64,000 bases of DNA from Amblyornis subalaris (Eukaryota; Chordata; Aves; Passeriformes; Ptilonorhynchidae): positions 2,232,001 through 2,296,000 of the forward strand of contig JACAXG010000055.1 of the NCBI GenBank assembly GCA_018881555.1. Direction: 5' to 3'. Made by a program: the position numbers and the translations under genes. A model generated the notes under the pieces. It saw nothing but the letters and a program-made list of their open reading frames with translations, had not been told where the DNA came from and made no database searches. Within the stretch, counting starts at the first letter, position 1, and each line of letters begins with the position of its first letter. Positions 14,001 through 27,633 of the stretch are shown here, piece after piece.

Positions 14001-17000
14001 CAAAAGTGGCAATGGTCCTGTCCTGTAGTGAGATGCTTGTAAGCAGCAGCCAGGGTCCTTTACAGAACCAGTTACAACAAAAGTGGGTCCTTCATTGCCG
14101 GTGCTGAGCATCATTGCCCAAGAGCAAACACATACACATCAAACTATTGCCAGCAGTTGCTTTGTGAAGGGTCATGCTTCTCTGAAAAACAGAGAGGAAA
14201 GTAGGGAGAAGCTAAGAGAAAAGGCATGAAAGAAACTGCAAGGACACGATCTGAGCACAGCTGTGAGACCAAAACACTTACTCAGCTGGTGGGAAGGCCC
14301 TGTGATGGCCAAAGAGACCCTCTCATGTTGCTCAAGGAAATCATTCAGAGATCATCTCATGTCCCCATGCATTCAAGGAAACAAGACTTTGTTAGAATAA
14401 GGACGAGATCATCAAAGAAAAAAAATGGGAGTTACCAGTTTCTTCTTTTCCCGCAAGTGATTCATATGATCCTGAGAAGAGGTAATCTCAGTTGGATCTG
14501 CTACGGATGGAGAGGCATTACACCCATTGCATCAAAAAGGTGCAAGTAATAGACAAGTCACAAAACATCAAAGTGACCCTCAACTGAGAGTTCAGAAAGA
14601 GTTTAAAACCAAACCAAAATGATGAACCAAAGCTGGCATATAATAATTTCTAGAAACTTTTGAGGTTTTGTCAGAAAAGTCAGGGAGAGCCTTACAGATA
14701 GATGGGATCCTTACTGAGACAGCCATGGTGGACGTGAGGAATTTTCAGGTCAAACTGGTGAATTAATTAACCAATTAGCAGCCTAACCTGACTGCACAGA
14801 CTGTTTCTCCCAAAAACAGGACAGTGGGAAAATTTGGACTAACTTGAAACATGCTAAGAGAAACTCTAACACAGGCCTGAACAAATGAGCAATCACATTG
14901 AGAAAGAGATTAAAGAATTACCAAAAAAAACCCCAAATTATTATAGAACAACAAAGTACCTACACAGGTGAACTTGCACTCTCAGAACAATATCAGAGAA
15001 AGGAAGTTTTCCAGTATGTAACATGGGCTACAAATGAAAGGTTTGGACATCACTGTTGTTTCAGCAGACACAGAAAAAGAGCTGAGAGGTGAACCTTTAA
15101 TTGGCTGTGTATGGTACTGACAAAGCTGAGGAGATAACCTGTCACCTCAAAATGCAGGAAAACAGGTTTTGATTGGAAGTGATGGAAATTTGAGAAAGAG
15201 ATTCAGACAACTAAGAAAGCACACAGTCTGCTATCTTTTTCAGATTTAAGAATGGCAAAAAAACCCCACCAAACCTTTATAAGACAATAAAATTGTAATA
15301 TATTAAACATTAAACACATTGAGATGTAGGTCTTCAAGATCCCTAAGCACTGGCCATTGTGAGTGGTGCTCTCGTGCCTCCTCTGGCAGAAACACAAATG
15401 CGGCAAGAAAGGACAAAGAGTCACTAACCCCCCTCCAGAGGCTCCAGATCTCAGGGGAATCTCAGCTGCTAAAATTTCAGTGCATTTGAGACAGCAGTCC
15501 ATCCATTTGCAAACTGTTACTAGAAAGCTACAGAGAATAAAGATACTAATGATAATAGAGATGCGAACTGTGGTCGTAAAGGTCAAACATTAGATGTAGG
15601 TAGCGTTACTGTGGAAAAGCTGTAAGGACAAAGGAGGGCCTGTGCCCAGTGATTTTGCATTTAAGCAAGGACCAGCAAATAGTTCTCTGTGAGCATCAGG
15701 ATTCATTCTCCAAACCAACAATCATCAGTAAGAAATCATATTGCAATGGATCACACCACACAGACAAGCTGTATAGAAGGAGAATTACAGAGAATCTGCT
15801 TTCTGTGAAGTGCAGAGAGCTAAATGAAGATATTTTAAAGAGTTATTACCTTTTATCACAGGTAAGTACCCTAGATGTTACAGCAGGTTCATCGTGCTTT
15901 TCCCAAACTGACCTGAAGAGTGGTAAGCAGCCAGCAGAAGTAGGTCCAAATGGCAAGGAAAGCACAGCTTTTACAAATACACTAATCCTCACCAATTTAT
16001 ATTGAAGGATGTTGCTTTGTGTGTGAGGGGTGAAACAAGCAGCCTTTCTTGGCCAGATTGTTGCATTCTAAGGCAGGGATTGGCAGAAATTAAATTAAGG
16101 AATTATGGAAAGTGACTGATGTGCATATATATATAAAAAAGATAAATATGGAAATAAATACCACATACACAGCAAAGACATACCTATGCCAGCCCAGCGA
16201 TTCATGCATAATTAAGTCTCTTACTTGCAAAATAAATTCCTTCAAACTTGTCACAGATCTAACCATAAAGTGAAGGAAACCTGCAGGTCCCAACAGGCAG
16301 TTTCTGAGTTACACACATGCAGAACTGCACAAGTTTAAACTGCTGATCTGAAACCCAATTTTCCTTCAGCAAGTGAAAGTATTTTTCAAATTGGCCATTA
16401 ATTATAAAATAGCAATACATAAGTCTGCCAAACATCCATGCACCATTTTAACGAAAGCAAACCTTTAATAAATATCGATACAAAAGGTAAGGTTGTTGGA
16501 AAGTTATAAGCAAATTAAACGAGGCATTTGAAATGAAAAAGTCTTCAAGTTACAGCTAGAGCACTGTGTAGATCCTTCTGTGCTATGGGGGGTCTAGGAA
16601 ATAATACCAGTAGCAAAACTGTAAAACATTGGGATGGCAGGTGCTGCAGTTCATTGTTATGCTAAGAAACTCCTAACAATTGTCTATAGCAATTGCAGCT
16701 GTCTTTCTTTTACCAATCTATGATAAATATCCATCTGATTACCAAATGTAACCACCTGCAGTTAACTGGTTTACCGGTTTAACTACTTGCTAGGATGAAA
16801 TGCCTTTCAAAATCAGGCAAGTTAGTCCTAAAACTAAACTGCACTTTCACAGTTTCATACTGAAAGAATATTTCAAATGGCTGTGAAATGATCTGTACTT
16901 CGGTACAAGTGATCAGAAAATGGTTTTTATAAAATGTGAAAAAGTGTCCTAAAATCAGCCCCAAGAGATTTTAAAACACCAGATAGTTCAGACAGTATGC

Positions 17001-20000
17001 TATGAAGGAAAACTATTACAACCACATTTTTATTACTAGATATATCCATTCCACTACACGCACCCAGGAACCTCAGAGAACACATTTAAATATATACAGC
17101 CATTACATGTGGTCAAGCTCTCATCTTCTCTCTCCTCTTGCCTCAATGATCATAATCTTACTTCTTATATGAAAAAGCTGTTCCTCTGCAGTATTCTTCA
17201 CCTGGGCCTGTAAAACTCTGCTCAGCCACTTGCCCAGGGCCATTTGACAGCTGAGTAAAATATTGGGGTTTTTTTCATTAATGTAAGTCATCATGGTAAA
17301 GGATGAGGAGGGTAGATTTTCTATATGGGCTCTCAAATTTTCATAGCAATTTTGATTGGGGTGATCTTGCTCTTCCACTTAATCTCACCAGACAACAAAA
17401 TATTTAGCAATATAGGCAAATTATGTCAGTGTTCTCCTATGAGAGACACAAGTAAAACTGTTACACTTTTAGACACAAATTTTCATTAAGGTCTTTAATG
17501 TCTCTTTTTGTGTATTTGTTGCTTTCAAGGTAATTTGTAGATATTCCTATTTCCTTGTCCCACCTTAGTTCTCTGTGTGTTCCAACAGACTTACTTTGAA
17601 ATTTGCAATTCTATTTACCTACACTTGTAGCTTCTTTTTAAATCTGAACATGAGTTTTGACATTCCTTTTCTGCTTCCTCTCATCTAAGAGAAAGCAGTC
17701 CAGCAAGGAACATTTGGGTAAGTCTCATTTCCATACAGAAAACAGCATAACAGAATCACAAGTGTGTTTCCCCAACATGTTTCTCACTAACTGTTGATGC
17801 CACTGATTTCAGCTAAACACAACAAAAAGGTAAACATCTGAAAACTACTGCTTCTGAAAATCCTCCGAAAAATCAGTATTGTGAGAAAAGTGCATGGTCC
17901 CCTTCATTCCCCCCCCTGTTTGATCACTCCAGGGCTCTAAGCTTTTGAGCATCCATCTAGAAATATCTAAATATCTGAATTTTGCAACGATTTGAGCACC
18001 AGGATTTCCATTAACTTCATCTGCTCTCATGTGCTTGAAACCTTCGAATACCTCAATTGGCATGTGCAATAGGTATTTAGAATCTGAGGCAGTTCACATC
18101 AAGCCTGACATCTTGGAAACTGAGAGCAGTCCCTGCAGGAACAGAAAAGCAAGCCGCACCACAGCTTTAAGCAAAGTTAAAGCAGAAATAGATAACTACA
18201 GACATAAGTGCTAAGCAAAGGAGCTCTCTGTCCCCAACCCCTGGCTGGGCTGGTCTCTCTGTCACCTTTGACACTTTATGTGCTTCCTCTAACCCTTTTT
18301 TTTTACCAATTGAAAAATGCTTTTGAAGTTTAATGTGCAATAAATATAATAATGTGTATATTAATTTCAGCAATAGAGGATACATTTAAAGCAAGATTTT
18401 ATCAATGCAAATTTGCCATTTGGATTATAATTCTAGAAGTACGGAAATACGGCATAAACATTAAATTGTCCATGTACCATGGACAAATACATGTGTAATC
18501 ATCCGATAATGATTCATAGCAAAATGTTATTTTTTTAAAATCTGCAGTTTTTATGGTTTACATTCTCGGGATTTCTATTCACATGTAAACCTTGCCGACT
18601 CGGCTTGCTCCTGTCAAATCTGCAGGCTTACTTGTGTAAATCATCATTGCAGAGTTAGGTTGCAAATCTGCTATGAAGATGAAATTTTGCAAAGAAGAGG
18701 GAATTTGGAAGTTTTTACTTGGGAATTTTGGGGGGTTCTTAAAAGGAAAGCGAGGAGTAGACAAGTAGATACTCTTAAGTGTCCAATCTTCTTGGCACCT
18801 TTTCCAACTTGTCCTCCCATTGAATGAACTTAGTTCTCTTTTCCTACTTTCTCTTCCTGAGCAAACACCTTTCTTGACTTCCAAGGAGAGGCAAGAGCCT
18901 GGGGGAGCCTTGTGCCCCTTGAGCCCAGCTGCACGCCAGGATGGAGCGGGAGCAGACGCAGCACACTCGGCATCACACAAACCTCCAGCACCAACCAGAA
19001 CGGACACAAAGGAATGTTAAAAAGCCATTTGTGGCCTGCTCACCCTACTTACTACGACACACCTTCTGAAGGCCTTTGAAACACTTCTACAAAATCGTGA
19101 TTTGAAATGTGTCTCTTCTTTTCCGTCATTGAGAGTGAGTTGATGTGTCAGTTGGAGGCTGGCATCAACCATTTTTGGATGATTGGTTTCAAATCCTCTA
19201 ATCAGCTTACCATCCAAATAATTGAGCTGTGTGTTGGGGAAGGCCCTTTGAGGCACGAGTGAAGAAATTCTCCCTCAAGCCCTGGAGCAAAATTAGAGCT
19301 GTCATTTCCAGCCCCCCACACTGCCTGCACCTTCCTGCGACAGCCAGCCAGAAGCTGCTTCATGTGCCCAAGGTATCCTGTCCCCCAGCTCCCCACTACA
19401 TGTGTAGGTAATAGACATGCAGGGCAGCACCTTTATTTTTCTAAGAAATATTAATCTACTATACATGTAGATTTAAAGCTAGGATTTAGATATATATACT
19501 TCATCTCTTTTATCGAAAATTATAACCCTCAATAAACTACCCTTACCAGCCACCCTATGAAACAATAGGAGACACACTGTGACCCTCATAGCAGAACCCT
19601 AGCTCAGAAATGATATAAATAGCAAGGAAAATGTATACATTAGTATGGGATACAGTAACGGATGCAAAGTGAGATTTTCTACATGCACAGGCAGCCCATA
19701 ATGGGCTTTTAAACAAGGGCAGCATCCTGTGGGATGATTTCCTCCCATGCTGTCCTTGCTTAAAGGGAACAAATTACTGTTTGCCAATAGGGATGATACA
19801 GCTGCCACTTCCAGCATTCCTTGTCTGGCCATCTCACCTGGTGCAAAGCCCCCTCAGGAGGGTGAAACACCAGTTTACACCAGAAAAAAAGCACTGACGA
19901 AGTTTACCCATTCCCCCTGAGCTCACACCTTCCCTGTCTATACCATCCAAGACACCTGCCCCCTCCATCCCCCTTTCACAGCCCTCCCTCATTCCCAACA

Positions 20001-20070
20001 GCTAAAGGAGAAATGCATTGAGAGCTCTGTTTTCCTCTCCTCTCACAAACTAGCATGCCCTGGTTTTTAT
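5021..20070. other. AT-rich intron sequence without recognised features
   Basis: About 15 kb of intron 1 with short homopolymer runs (for example A runs near 10803-10814) and TA-rich patches near 10821-10835 and 16127-16135. A perfect inverted repeat lies at 18466-18486. No open frame above 142 codons occurs and none resembles a known protein. No repeats of recognised family were seen. Confidence 0.55.
18466..18486. repeat. Perfect 9-bp inverted repeat
   Basis: The arms TTGTCCATG and CATGGACAA are perfect complements separated by TAC, giving a 21-base palindromic site or small hairpin in AT-rich intron DNA. No flanking element explains it. Confidence 0.8.
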
Positions 20071-20112
20071 ATCTTCCCTTTATTATCTTCCTTTTATTAT
20101 CTTCCCTTATTT
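20071..20112. repeat. 14-bp tandem repeat, three copies
   Basis: Three adjacent 14-base units of the form ATCTTCCYTTTATT, the third slightly diverged, in a pyrimidine-rich stretch. Confidence 0.8.
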
Positions 20113-20641
20113 CCTAGTTCTCTGTAATTACATATTGGGACATCAAATAGTGAAGCAGGGACTGCTTTTGAAGGCTTTTATAATTAGCTTTTCTATTGTG
20201 TCCTCTAATACCTCCTCTGGCTTTAGACTTACTTTTTTCTGTTCACAACCTCCTGAACATATGGCAGTAAATATGCAGCATGCTGTGAGCTTCACCTGGA
20301 GTCTACTTACAATATATCTGCAATGTAAATAACAGACTTCATGTCAGTCAATTAATCACACACCAGTGCTTGGCAGAGGGCAGGCAGATTGCAGGAAGGG
20401 AAATTGGAAAGTGGTGTCTTGATCAGCATTGGACTTCGAGTATTAAATATTACCTAAGTTGGCAAGTTTGTCTGGCATCACTGCTTTTACCTAAAAATAT
20501 TCTGTTACAATTGCATTAGAATTAATTTAAGGCCAAATTCTCCACTCACCAGGACCATTTTGGTAACATTTCACCCATTGGAATAATGATTCCATTTCCA
20601 CAGAACCAATTTCTGTGCAAATGCAAATTTCATACAGAAAC

Positions 20642-20668
20642 TAAATTAAATTAAATTAAATTAAATTT
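20642..20668. repeat. TAAAT pentanucleotide microsatellite
   Basis: About five and a half uninterrupted copies of TAAAT. Likely length-polymorphic. Confidence 0.9.
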
Positions 20669-21129
20669 AAAGTGATCCCAGGATGACACACAAAATTAAA
20701 ATATTGCCATTTCAGTAAAAGTGTTTCTTTTTGGTAAAACAAATCCAAATTAATTATGTTACAGATGTGTTTTATTCTTGTTTTTGCAACAATGCATATG
20801 AGCAAGACAAAGTACTTTGTTTACCTGATTCACTTTATTTAACTCAAGGGATTCATGAGGATATCATCAATTATAGTCACAAACACATCATTTTATGCTT
20901 AAAAAAAGGACTCTATTCCATTAGAGCTCTTCTAATTTGAAGATTTCAAAGGATTTTCATTTTACATTAAAATCCTTGTCATTCCCATGGAGGACAAGTG
21001 AGAATATAGAAATCAATCATCTAGTATTTAAACACACTTGGGTGGAGTACAGAGTGAAAGTTAAGATCTCATGGGAAGAATTTTCCTAATAACAATAAAA
21101 ATCTCATTGAAGGTAAAGAAAAAGCCTGT

Positions 21130-21990
21130 TTATGGCTAAGATTCTCCCTTGTCTTGCTGTATCTGGTCCTGAACTCATCTCTGCCAGGGCTGGTGCTTGG
21201 GAAGGGCTTTGTGCCCCAAGGCTCGCTCTGGGGACAAACAGGTGCCCTCAGCCACCTTCCACCCAGCTCACATCACTGCAGTTCGGCCCTACAGGTCTTC
21301 AAAGGGTTTGTGTTATTGCTTTCATCCTGTTTCTTCCGAGAAAGTATTCCCATGGGGAATGCTGTGCTCTTTCTTTGCAGATGCCCTTTACAGAAAGCTC
21401 CTCTTTATTCAGGAGATGAAGAAAAACTTCAGGGACTAGATCAACCTTTGGCTTAAAAGCCACTGACCTCTGATGGTCACCAGAAGAAATGGTTATGTGT
21501 CTAGGACAACAAATTATCTTCTAGCTATGACTAGAAACCCAAACCCCACTGCTGCTCCCAAGGGCTTTGGTGGAAGGGTGGGAGCAGAGGCTGCCAGTGC
21601 TGGGCACACCCATCCCCTGGGGGCCCCTGCTGTCCACCCCAGTGGAGAGGCCCCTCTCTCCATCACAGCCAACCTCTGCTCACCTGGGACAGGGCCACAC
21701 ATCCCCCAGGCCCTCCCAAGCAGGAAACAAACCCCAGGACACCCAAGCCCTGGTGCCCAGCGCCCTGTGGCTGGGATCCACAGGAGACATTGCAGTAGAG
21801 TGTTTTTTATTTGCAGTGGGGAAATAGTCTTAGTGGGGATCGGTCTCTCATTGCTGCATCTAGAGTCTTACCAAGGAGTTTCTGTGCCTGGGGCGTGTGC
21901 AGGGCCCCTCTCTCCATGGCTTTTCCGAGGGCTAATAAATAGCTGAGCTCAACTGACTGTCTTTGGTTTTAGTGATGGCATGACCCTGGG
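21130..21990 (+). other. GC-richer patch with polyadenylation-like end (possible LTR)
   Basis: This stretch is clearly richer in G+C than its surroundings. Toward its end lies AATAAA (21934-21939), followed 19-36 bases later by a GT-rich segment (TGTCTTTGGTTTTAGTG), the layout of a functional poly(A) site or of an LTR R/U5 region. A frame of 157 codons (21473-21946) crosses it and even runs through the AATAAA, with no recognised similarity. It could be a solo LTR of an old endogenous retrovirus, the 3' end of a non-coding transcript, or chance. No terminal TG...CA ends or flanking duplication were confirmed. Confidence 0.3.
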
Positions 21991-22489
21991 TCCTTTTACT
22001 CTGCTGGCTACCAATTTCCATCAAGCTTTCAGCTCTTTGGCATCTTCGACACCCTATCCCTGTTACGTTTGATTAACCAGCGTTAACTAACACATTCCAA
22101 AGGGAGGAGGACAGACAGTGTACTGACAGTGCCCTAGGAAAGAGCCCAGAAGTTTTCTTCGGGGATAAATATATTTATTTGCAAGCATAAGCATGCAGAA
22201 AAGACAANCACACCACAGCAGTGTAAAAAACATTTATTTAGCATATTGGTCTACACCATCTTGTTATGCCAATGATAACAGCACCAAAGCAAGAGAGGCA
22301 AAAAGTACATACAGGGACATTTTAATATTTGGGACATTACTACGCATTGGTACTAATAACCACTGGGAGTAAAGAGAAGTTTAGTGTTTAAAGGACGGCA
22401 GCTCTTGCAGGTATGTAAAAGTTATTGAAGTTTAAGGGTTTTTAGTATTTCAGAGAATCTGGGTTTGAAGAGTTCCAGCNGGCAGTACA

Positions 22490-23130
22490 GAAAGCATATA
22501 CAGCCCCAGCAAGGGCCAGGTCCTATACTCAGCTTCCAGCCTCAAAAGAGGGACAGGCAGAGTTGTGTCCCCAGCCTGTCCCAAGGGACCGGATGAGCCA
22601 GGCAGCCCTTCCCCTTGGCACTGGCCAGCTCATGGGGAAGCGGGGCAGAAAATTCAAAGGTTCTCAGGCCAGGCCAGACCTGACATCCCCTTTCAGTGCA
22701 AGCGCTGCCAGTGCTGGGCAGGTGGACGTGCTGCCAGCAGCCAGAGGGGCTCATGGGGGCTGGCACTGCTCCACATGGGGTCCTGAGAAAGCAATGGTGG
22801 AACAGCCACAGACCTAGTGGTTAACATACAATAGCAGTCCNTAACTCCATGATTTGCCCTCCGAAGTGCCAGCATTTAACTTTGACCCACACAGCACTTC
22901 GGGTGCCTGCGCATTTCCTTACACCCCTGGCACAGCCACTGGCGCTCTCGGAGTCAGCCTGTGTCCAAATCCCAGGGAAACAGGGCTGGGGGTTAACACC
23001 AGCTCCAGCTCTGCCTCCAGACAGAGCAGCCCGTTCAAACTGCAGCCCCCACTGGATTCAATTACGCAGCTTTTTTCTCTGGACAGGACTTGACCGTGGA
23101 GCAAGGCTTGAGTTGGAAACAAAGACGAGC
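22490..23130. other. GC-richer intron patch, unidentified
   Basis: About 640 bases of G+C-rich sequence with overlapping short frames on both strands (longest about 105 codons) and no recognisable protein or repeat. CpG is only moderately frequent, so it is not a clear CpG island. Confidence 0.4.
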
Positions 23131-26100
23131 CCCGAGGCAGAAGATCTGATGATATTTCTCAGTTAATTCATCATCACAATGCTTTTATTCTCAAAAGATA
23201 AAGTAAGTAAGATGATGTGATTATGGTGCAGAATACCTAATTTGAGAGATGCATAAAAGGAAATCAAGAAGTGCTATCTATCAGGAGATAACTGCAAGTC
23301 TTCCCCCATCCTCACTATAAATCTTCCACTGAGAAGAACTACTAGCTTATAAAGAACAAGAATTCTTTAAAAAAAAAAATTAAAAAGGAGACGTGTTAAA
23401 CACTACCTAACAAGCTTCATGACATGAGCACAAAAGTCTTAAATTCAATGTCATAAATTCAATACCATCAGAAGATTCAGATACAATGTCCTTAGAGACA
23501 GTGCAGTGTAAGTCAAGCACAATATTAAAAGATGCTGAAATCTTGAGTATGTGTTAAATATTTTAAATTCATAAATCTGATTCAGAGAAATATCACAGAG
23601 GCATCATCAATTCTTTTTCCCTTCTGACACTTTTTTTTTAATAGGTTTGCCATACTTTCTACAATTAAAAGATATCCCAAACATTTACTGAAAACAGATC
23701 AGAGAGAAAACTGCCCTTGTGGACATGATCACATGCAATCATCATGCTTACTCCAATAAACACTCCCAAATAGGCCAAGATTAATACCTGCATATATTTA
23801 AATTACCCCTTTGAAGGAGATTAGACTCAAGGCATCCCACCTATTCCCAGAGGCAGCATGCTGTGATTATTCCTTACAGGTATTTTCATGGGGAAAACAC
23901 CTTGTTCAAAAGTACTGAATGTTGTGATACTGACATATAAAACCCTCTCCTTTTAGTTTCACATTTAGGGCACATAAGCCCTTATTTTCTGTTTAAATGT
24001 ACTAATCTTCTTAACGGTATAATCAAGCCTTTAATATATAATATTATCAGTTTATATTTAGAAGGAATAACCATCACGTTAGTGGTGATGGACATATCTC
24101 TCCATTCATCTGACTGAAATACCGTGGATAAATCCCTTTCCCCAATTCATTTCTGCAGAGACAGCAAGCCGCTTTATTTTATTTAAAAGCATTCAGTTGC
24201 AATATATTTATAGTTAATATGTAAAAATCCTGCTTTAAGTTTGAGAAATNTTTCTTTCTTCTTCCATTTCTCATAGGGAAATGTTCCAGTTTGTAGCTTT
24301 TTAAGTAACACAGGATTTTGCAGGCTACAAATTCAGCAAAAGGTATTCCTACAGTGAACAGGTCACGAAAACTTCAACTGTCTTTGCATCCTTCCAGAGT
24401 TTTNTGTTCTTGGAAAGTAAAAATGAGCCTGAGCCCTTATGTACGAATTTAAGGAAGTTTATGTTTAAACATATCCCAGGATTCTTTTTTTTTTTTTTTT
24501 CTTTAAGCAGAACTGGGAGATTTCCTAGTAATTCCTAATTCCTACCCAATATACTACCAGCTTTGTACAACAGAAAAAGTGCCTCCACGAACATAAAACC
24601 TGAGCCAGATCTAAGCCACTGAAACATGGTCTTTCTGGGAGATATTAAAGGGGGATTTTCAAGACACCAGCTATCTTTTGGCATATGACAGGCATTGCAT
24701 TAGGCCTGCTATGACACATATATTAAACATAATAAATAGCTGCTATAGACCCAGAACCCTGAAGTACATATTAAGATCTCTCTCATACATTTCCTTGTGG
24801 CACCTCTTCTAATTCCGAAGAGCACATTAAATGTTTAGCCACCCAACATGTAACTATTCATCCTAGCAGCGATCTGATTGCCTGCAACAGAAAAGCTCAA
24901 GAAACAGTAAAACAGATAGGTATTTAACAAAGGATATCATGGAACATGCTCTTAAGTGTGTAACTAGAAGAAATTTATTATTATACTTTAATTACACTTA
25001 AACATTTCCACATTAATCAAAAATTATGGAGAAAATGCAACATGTTTTTATCATTCATTCCTGATTTGCCTCAATGGTAAATATCTATGTAAGATACCCA
25101 TAAATATCTGTACAAGATACCCATAAGTAAAACCCAAAATTAAAAGGGCCATCAAATTCTGGCCTAGCAAATTACAAAGTGTAATTCTCTTTATACCACA
25201 CCACAGTGTTCTTGATGTAAAAAAGCACAAAGAGGATGATTCCCATCTAATTCAAACTACTGCAACCACTCTGCATGCTAACTATGATAAACACATATTA
25301 AATTCAGCAGAAGAGATGAGAACTGAACTGGCATGCAGCTGGAACGTCTTCCAGATCGTTTGACCAGGACATGTTTTTCCCACTGATACATCCGCCCAGC
25401 AACGTGGGGGAAGTCGATTCTACATTCTCTGAGCAATGAGCTCAGCATTTTGAAAAAGGAGAGAAGAGGGGGAAAAATCTAGCAAACTGAAAATCTGACT
25501 NCTCCCTCACACATTGTCATCTCTTCTGCCTCACCTTTCTGCACCTGGATGCCAAAGTCAGCCTTGCCCCAATGCAGCACTGCCCCAAGAGGGATGGAAA
25601 CTACCATCCAAATGTTCTGCTCAAGGAGTAAATTAGGAAAATTTTTAAGAAGACAATAGAGTTAAATCTTGTCCAAAGCTCTTGTCTCATCATTCGTATT
25701 ACACAATGCATCAAGGAGCTGTGGGTTTTGCTTCTTCCATGGTGTAGATAGTCCTCCTCCTCTCTGAAGAGCTAAAAGCTGGAACACTCCAAGACAGAAC
25801 ATGCCATTTTTGTTTGCCAACACTTTGACCATTCTGAAGATTTGAGGTACTATGCTTACTAGTATCTGTATAAGTTCTGCACCTCGTGAAAAATCTACAT
25901 GCTATAGAGAAAATACATCAATTAGAACAAAAAGCTGCCCTGTTTCTGAATGTTTGCATATAGAAAATACTTGGTAACTGCAAAAAGTGCAGGTTTGTAA
26001 ATCTGGAATGAAAGGTTACTAGTTGTGGTGCAAGTCAATCACTAGTGTTTCTTAGCAGTTAGTGAAATGCAATCGAATGAAATATTGTACTGTAACTAAT

Positions 26101-27633
26101 TTTACAATGTGTTTTCTCACATGGAAAATATTGCAATTAGGAGGATTTTCTCTCTACTGTAATCTCACTAATTGGGCAAGGGGCGCTTGGGGGAGTTGGA
26201 CATTGGGGTTTTGGGCAAGGCCCCAGAAGAAGAGTAGTGAGTGTGTAATGTGCCACTACCACTGCTCAAAGACAGTTTAGAGCTTAAAAACACCATTTGT
26301 ACTAAGAAAACAGCCAGATGCCATTGCACTGGCATTCTGTCAGTGATGAGTAGCATAAAGGCTCCCTAACATCTGCTACCACTTGATGAAACAAAACTTA
26401 CATCTCTTTGAGTGAAAAGGTCCACAGAATAATCCTGGCTGCCTGAGGCTGGGGAGGGACCGGTGCTGCCAGNTCCAGCCAAACCCACGCCTTTTCATCT
26501 CCGCTGGTTGAGGCAAATTCTGCAAACATCACAGCTCTGCTGAAACTCCTTTATACTCCATAACAGCACTAACTACAGGTTGAAGGAAAAGCAGGGCAAT
26601 AAAGAACACAGGGCTCACTTCCCTGAAGTAAATAAACCTGCATCTCTCAAATGCAATTTCTATGCCTGCTCTCAGAAGTTCATTTCTATTTGAGGTGGAC
26701 AGCCCTGTAAATATTATTCCACGAAAAAAAAGAGATAATTTTAAAGACATGAAGGCCTATTTGTCTAGTTCAATGAATGGCAATTCTATAGATGCACTCC
26801 AACAGGTTTTCAAGTCTGGAAGCAGAAGTATCCTTTAACTGTAAGACACGCAGAAGGAGGCAAGTGAGAGATCTCTAAGCCTTTTTTACTGAACACTGCA
26901 TCAGGGAAAAGATTTCTGCTGAAAAAGAAAACTGAACAATGACTANAAGTAAAGGAAAATGTGGTCAACTTATACATTAGTAGCCACANAGTAACCATGG
27001 TATCATTATAGAAAATGTGAGTTTGTTACCTTGGAAATGTCAGTATTGCTACCAACTGTCTTTCGGTGCCTTAAAGAGTGAATTATTATTCTGCAATTTA
27101 TTTTGGGAACAAACACAAGGAGAGTGGTCTGAATCAGATCTGTGCAGTGGCCGGAAATTAAATGGTCAACTTGTCAGAAGTAGAACTGTTCGATTTTTGG
27201 TTCAGTGACCAAAATGAAAAGAAAAAGAAAGAAAAAGAGATCAGCTTGAGCTAACATAAAAGAAGTACTGCGGGATCTGGCACAAAAAAAATAAATTAAA
27301 ATATCAGTTAGGTCAATATGAAAATCTTCAATGAACCCAAAAAAATTAGATAAAGAATTTTGTTCAAGCAGAAAANTCTCATTCCATTTTCTGATTATGC
27401 ATGTAACTTCTTTTTTTTTTCACAGTCAGTTTCACAATTAAGATACTTTTCCAAAACAAAAATAAGAACTAGGTTTTGAAAATAACAGTAATATATTTCA
27501 AATCTTTCACTTGTCTCCATTTTCTATTAAAATTTTTACCAAATTCTATTCAAATACATTATCAGTTTTTGTCTTTCACAAAACCAGATTTCAAACTCAT
27601 TCACTACAAACATGGAAATTCCAGCTAAATAAA
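23131..27633. other. AT-rich intron sequence with small repeats
   Basis: Contains a 16-base T run (24485-24500), the CCATCAC/GTGATGG inverted repeat at 24071-24091, a 23-bp tandem duplication at 25079-25124 and an AAAAG-type purine run near 27212-27239. No gene is seen. Isolated ambiguous bases are unusually frequent from here to about 31.8 kb. Confidence 0.55.
25079..25124. repeat. 23-bp tandem duplication
   Basis: Two adjacent 23-base copies beginning AAATATCT and ending AAGATACCCAT differ at only a few positions. Confidence 0.8.

Noticed and set aside
21473..21946. 157-codon plus-strand frame
   Set aside because: No recognised domain. It overlaps other frames and runs through a likely polyadenylation signal.
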